Below, one piece after another: positions 5,426-7,735 of a stretch of 7,735 bases of DNA (its first letter is position 1; every line of letters starts with the position of its first letter). The stretch is from HGM05190 sp964394205 (GTDB lineage: Bacteria; Bacteroidota; Bacteroidia; Bacteroidales; Muribaculaceae). The notes below the pieces were generated by a model. That model had not been told where the DNA came from. It made no database searches and saw only the letters and a program-made list of their open reading frames with translations. Location: the NCBI GenBank assembly GCA_964394205.1, contig CAYMVS010000080.1, forward strand, positions 1 to 7,735, written 5' to 3'. The position numbers and the translations under genes were made by a program.

Positions 5426-6091
5426 TTGATTTCGGTTGACGGCATTGTTAAGAGCTATGACCGGCTGAGGGTGCTCGACGGCGTTACCTTTGACATCATC
5501 GATGGCGAGGTGCTGTCGATTGTAGGACCCAGCGGGGCCGGTAAGACCACCTTATTGCAGATCATCGGCAGTCTCGACACGGCCGACAGTGGGAAGGTGA
5601 GCTATGACGGCGTGCAGTTGTCATCGCTCAGCGGCAGTGCGCTCGACCGTTTCCGCAACCGTAACATCGGCTTTGTCTTTCAGTTTCATCAGCTCTTGCC
5701 CGAGTTCACGTTGCTCGAAAATGTGGCGATGCCGGCATTGATTGGCGGTGACCCGTCGCGTGAGGCAAACTCGCGCGCCAAGGAGTTACTTGACTATCTG
5801 GGACTTGGAGGGCGCCTTGAGCATAAGCCCGCACAACTCTCGGGGGGCGAGCGACAACGGGCGGCTGTGGCCAGGGCTCTTGTCAACAGGCCGCGTGTCG
5901 TGTTGGCCGATGAGCCCTCGGGGAGTCTTGACACTCAGAATCGCCGGGAGTTGCATCAGCTCTTTTTTGACATGAGGCGCGACATGGGGCAGACGTTTGT
6001 CATTGTGACCCACGACATGGAGCTCGCCCAGGGTTGTGACCGCATCGTGGGGCTGAGAGACGGCCGGGTGGAGTATATCAAAGAGAAATAA
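5426..6091 (+). CDS. lolD: Lipoprotein-releasing ABC transporter ATPase LolD (TTG start)
   Basis: This 221-residue ABC ATPase has Walker A GPSGAGKTT at residues 34-42, the Q-loop in FQFHQLLPEF (Q86), signature LSGGE at 138-142, Walker B VVLADE at 158-163 with SGSLD following, and the switch histidine H196 in VTHD. The phrase FQFHQLLPEFT and the compact length are characteristic of LolD. With LolC/E it extracts lipoproteins from the inner membrane and hands them to LolA. A MacB-like or FtsE-like exporter ATPase is the alternative. No permease is encoded nearby. The start must be TTG at 5426: the frame is closed by TGA at 5414, and no ATG occurs before Walker A. A rare start may lower expression. 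The gene lies 51 bases after pfkA and 9 bases before a lipoprotein gene. Confidence 0.88.
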   Translation: MISVDGIVKSYDRLRVLDGVTFDIIDGEVLSIVGPSGAGKTTLLQIIGSLDTADSGKVSYDGVQLSSLSGSALDRFRNRNIGFVFQFHQLLPEFTLLENVAMPALIGGDPSREANSRAKELLDYLGLGGRLEHKPAQLSGGERQRAAVARALVNRPRVVLADEPSGSLDTQNRRELHQLFFDMRRDMGQTFVIVTHDMELAQGCDRIVGLRDGRVEYIKEK

Positions 6092-6100
6092 CCTGTTGGC

Positions 6101-6772
6101 ATGAAGCGATTTCTGACTCCTATACTGATTTTGGTGACCGGACTTTTGGCGGTGTCGTGTGTAAACGATGACACAATCGACGGCGAGATTACACCGATCT
6201 TTACCGACATCGTTACCTTTGAGGGAAACCAGGAGGACCGGGCCCACTTTTCTTTCAACAAGATTGACGACTCGCCAATGGTTTATCTCACGGCCAACAA
6301 GCCGCTTGGGGGCGACACCGAGGCCGGTCAGCGCATGCTGCTTGCCTACGAGCCCGCCTCGGGGCAGGGAGCCTACGAGTCGGGAGAAATAGTGATGCGC
6401 GCCGTCTCGTCGATCAATACCGACGAGGTCAGGATTGTGGACAAGGAGGAGATTGAAGGATGGAATCAAGACCCGGTTTTTCTTTTCTCGCTGTGGCGCA
6501 CGGGCAATTATATCAACCTGCACTGCCGGTTGCCTTTCAGCGAGAAACCACGTCGGTTTGGATTGGTGGCCAAAGATAACACCGTTGATCATGATATGGT
6601 TGACCTTTTTCTGGTGCATCAGCTGAAAGAGCCGGTCACCGCTTTTGAGAGGGTGTATTACGCCTCGTTTGACATCTCGGCCATCTGGAATCTGCCGACC
6701 TGCAAAGGGGTCAGGATACATCTGGCCAACTCAAACCTGAATGTAAACACATTTGAATTATTAAAACCCTGA
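6101..6772 (+). CDS. NigD-like lipoprotein
   Basis: This 223-residue protein has a lipoprotein signal: a basic start (MKR), a hydrophobic stretch at residues 5-19 and the lipobox LAVSC with the acylated cysteine at 20. The mature part has no catalytic motif. It is rich in predicted beta strands and aromatic positions, and resembles the NigD-like family of Bacteroidales (an OB-like N-terminal half and a beta-sandwich C-terminal half), whose members are about this length. The family was named after a Prevotella nigrescens bacteriocin locus, but most members sit far from bacteriocins and their function is unknown. Residues after the cysteine read VNDDT; the acidic pair could act as a weak surface-export signal, though it departs from the known consensus forms. 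The gene starts 9 bases after lolD, so co-transcription is likely. The family call is from general resemblance. Confidence 0.75.
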   Translation: MKRFLTPILILVTGLLAVSCVNDDTIDGEITPIFTDIVTFEGNQEDRAHFSFNKIDDSPMVYLTANKPLGGDTEAGQRMLLAYEPASGQGAYESGEIVMRAVSSINTDEVRIVDKEEIEGWNQDPVFLFSLWRTGNYINLHCRLPFSEKPRRFGLVAKDNTVDHDMVDLFLVHQLKEPVTAFERVYYASFDISAIWNLPTCKGVRIHLANSNLNVNTFELLKP

Positions 6773-6800
6773 ATACAATAATCATTTAAAACAAATAATC

Positions 6801-7130
6801 ATGGATACCCCAAAAAATAACAACGAGTTGAAAATTGAGCTTTCACCTGAGGTGGCCAACGGCCATTACAGCAATCTCGCCATTATCTCACACAGTGGCA
6901 ATGAGTTTTTCCTCGACTTTATCGCTGTCGCTCCCAATATGCCTCAGGCCAAAGTGCAGAGCCGTGTCATAATGACTCCCGAGAATGTCAAGAACCTGAT
7001 GTTTGCCCTGACCGACAACATAAAGAAATATGAGCAGACCTTTGGCGAGATACAGCGCAAGCAGCCCAAGGCACAGCCCGGCAATCCCGGCGGCATTCCC
7101 AATCCGTTTATCAACGGCGGCAAAGCATAA
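6801..7130 (+). CDS. DUF3467 domain protein
   Basis: This small 109-residue cytoplasmic protein has no signal peptide or membrane segment. Residues 9-84 match the DUF3467 pattern: ELKIELSPEVANGHYSNL at the start, then NEFFLDFIAVAP, a QSRVIMTPEN segment at 53-62 and a helical end with ALTDNIKKYEQ. The last 24 residues form a low-complexity tail rich in Pro, Gly, Gln and Asn that is probably disordered. The function of DUF3467 is unknown to me, although it is widely present in Bacteroidota. It lies 28 bases after the NigD-like gene in an AT-rich spacer without a consensus promoter, and 47 bases before cysS. The ATG at 6801 is the natural start because the conserved segment begins soon after it. 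Confidence 0.85.
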   Translation: MDTPKNNNELKIELSPEVANGHYSNLAIISHSGNEFFLDFIAVAPNMPQAKVQSRVIMTPENVKNLMFALTDNIKKYEQTFGEIQRKQPKAQPGNPGGIPNPFINGGKA

Positions 7131-7177
7131 ACAAGAAAACCATCTAATCGATAAAGGTCTTAAATCAGCTTTCAATC

Positions 7178-7735
7178 ATGTCGATAAAACCCAACAATCT
7201 GGTGATTTACAACACCCTGTCGCGCAACAAAGAGTTGTTCAAGCCCCTGCATCCCGAGCGTGTCGGCATGTATGTGTGTGGCCCGACAGTGTATGGTGAC
7301 GGCCATTTGGGCCACGCCCGCCCCGCCATCACCTTTGACATCCTGTTCCGCTATCTGAAACATCTTGGATATAAGGTGCGCTACGTCCGCAACATCACCG
7401 ACGTCGGTCACCTGGAACATGACGCCGACGAGGGGGAGGACAAGATAGCCAAGAAAGCCCGCCTCGAGCAGCTCGAGCCGATGGAGGTGGTGCAGTACTA
7501 CTCGGAGCGTTACCACAAAGCGATGGAGCGGCTCAATGTGCTCTCCCCCTCCATCGAGCCTCATGCCTCGGGGCATATCATCGAGCAGATCGAGTATATC
7601 AAGAAGATACTGGATGCCGGCTATGCATACGTGAGCGACGGTTCGGTCTACTTTGATGTGCCAAAATACAATAAAGACTACCACTATGGCAAGTTGTCGG
7701 GACGCAATATCGACGAGCTGCTCTCAACCACACGC
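7178..7735 (+). CDS. cysS: Cysteinyl-tRNA synthetase, N-terminal part (runs off the window)
   Basis: The reading frame is open from the ATG at 7178 to the last base, giving 186 codons. The whole enzyme is usually somewhat under 500 residues, so about 60 percent lies outside. It charges tRNA-Cys with cysteine in the cytoplasm. YVCGPTVYG at residues 32-40 carries the zinc-binding C34, and HLGHAR at 43-48 is the class I HIGH motif. RNITDVGH follows at 71-78. The segment HLEHDADEGEDKIAKKA at 78-94, with the LEQLEP continuation, is the form typical of Bacteroidota CysS. The KMSKS loop and anticodon-binding domain would lie beyond the window. The 47-base spacer from the DUF3467 gene shows neither promoter nor terminator, so the gene may share the upstream transcript. 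Confidence 0.97.
   Translation, partial: MSIKPNNLVIYNTLSRNKELFKPLHPERVGMYVCGPTVYGDGHLGHARPAITFDILFRYLKHLGYKVRYVRNITDVGHLEHDADEGEDKIAKKARLEQLEPMEVVQYYSERYHKAMERLNVLSPSIEPHASGHIIEQIEYIKKILDAGYAYVSDGSVYFDVPKYNKDYHYGKLSGRNIDELLSTTR

Noticed and set aside
5786..6721. Long minus-strand open frame (311 codons) across lolD and the NigD-like gene
   Set aside because: It spans two well-supported + strand genes and their junction. It has no recognisable motif or promoter of its own, so it is an antisense shadow.
6748..6755. CACATTTG near the end of the NigD-like gene as a promoter for the DUF3467 gene
   Set aside because: The first conserved T is missing, and the nearest -33-like word has three mismatched features (sequence, spacing and context).

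Overview
The window looks like chromosomal DNA of a Bacteroidales bacterium. The gene products resemble Bacteroides-type families: DUF4199, NigD-like lipoprotein, DUF3467, the Bacteroidota form of CysS, and a stand-alone PheRS B3/4-domain protein. The promoters fit the Bacteroidota pattern TTTG-N20-TAnnTTTG, and the starts lack clear Shine-Dalgarno sequences. The DNA is fairly GC-rich for the group, so Muribaculaceae or a similar family is more likely than Bacteroides itself, but this is a guess. All ten genes lie on the + strand. I see no phage, insertion sequence, CRISPR array, tRNA or rRNA.

Layout. (1) 61-1817: a four-helix DUF4199 membrane protein is followed after 14 bases by a saccharopine-dehydrogenase-fold enzyme, probably carboxy(nor)spermidine dehydrogenase. 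(2) 1818-2115: a 298-base AT-rich intergenic region packed with signals. It holds an 11-base C tract, a consensus promoter, a predicted short transcript of about 70 nt ending in a perfect 11-bp hairpin with a U run, and a second promoter whose -33 element lies inside that hairpin. (3) 2116-4271: three genes with no space between them, encoding a B3/4 tRNA-binding-domain protein, a YrdC/Sua5-fold protein of YciO type, and a stand-alone homocysteine-binding domain like the N-terminus of MetH. (4) 4302-4333: a consensus promoter, followed by a leader hairpin and pfkA. (5) 5426-7735: lolD (TTG start), a NigD-like lipoprotein, a DUF3467 protein and the first 186 codons of cysS. No clear promoter or terminator separates these genes from each other or from pfkA.

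Most genes have housekeeping functions: glycolysis, lipoprotein sorting, cysteine charging and probably polyamine synthesis. The parts most worth a second look are the regulatory cassette at 1893-2054 and the operon it precedes. That operon joins two tRNA-related folds to a homocysteine-binding enzyme whose internal motif departs from MetH. The idea that it forms an amino-acid or translation quality-control unit is inference. I did not find a clear novel defence, mobile or secretion system.
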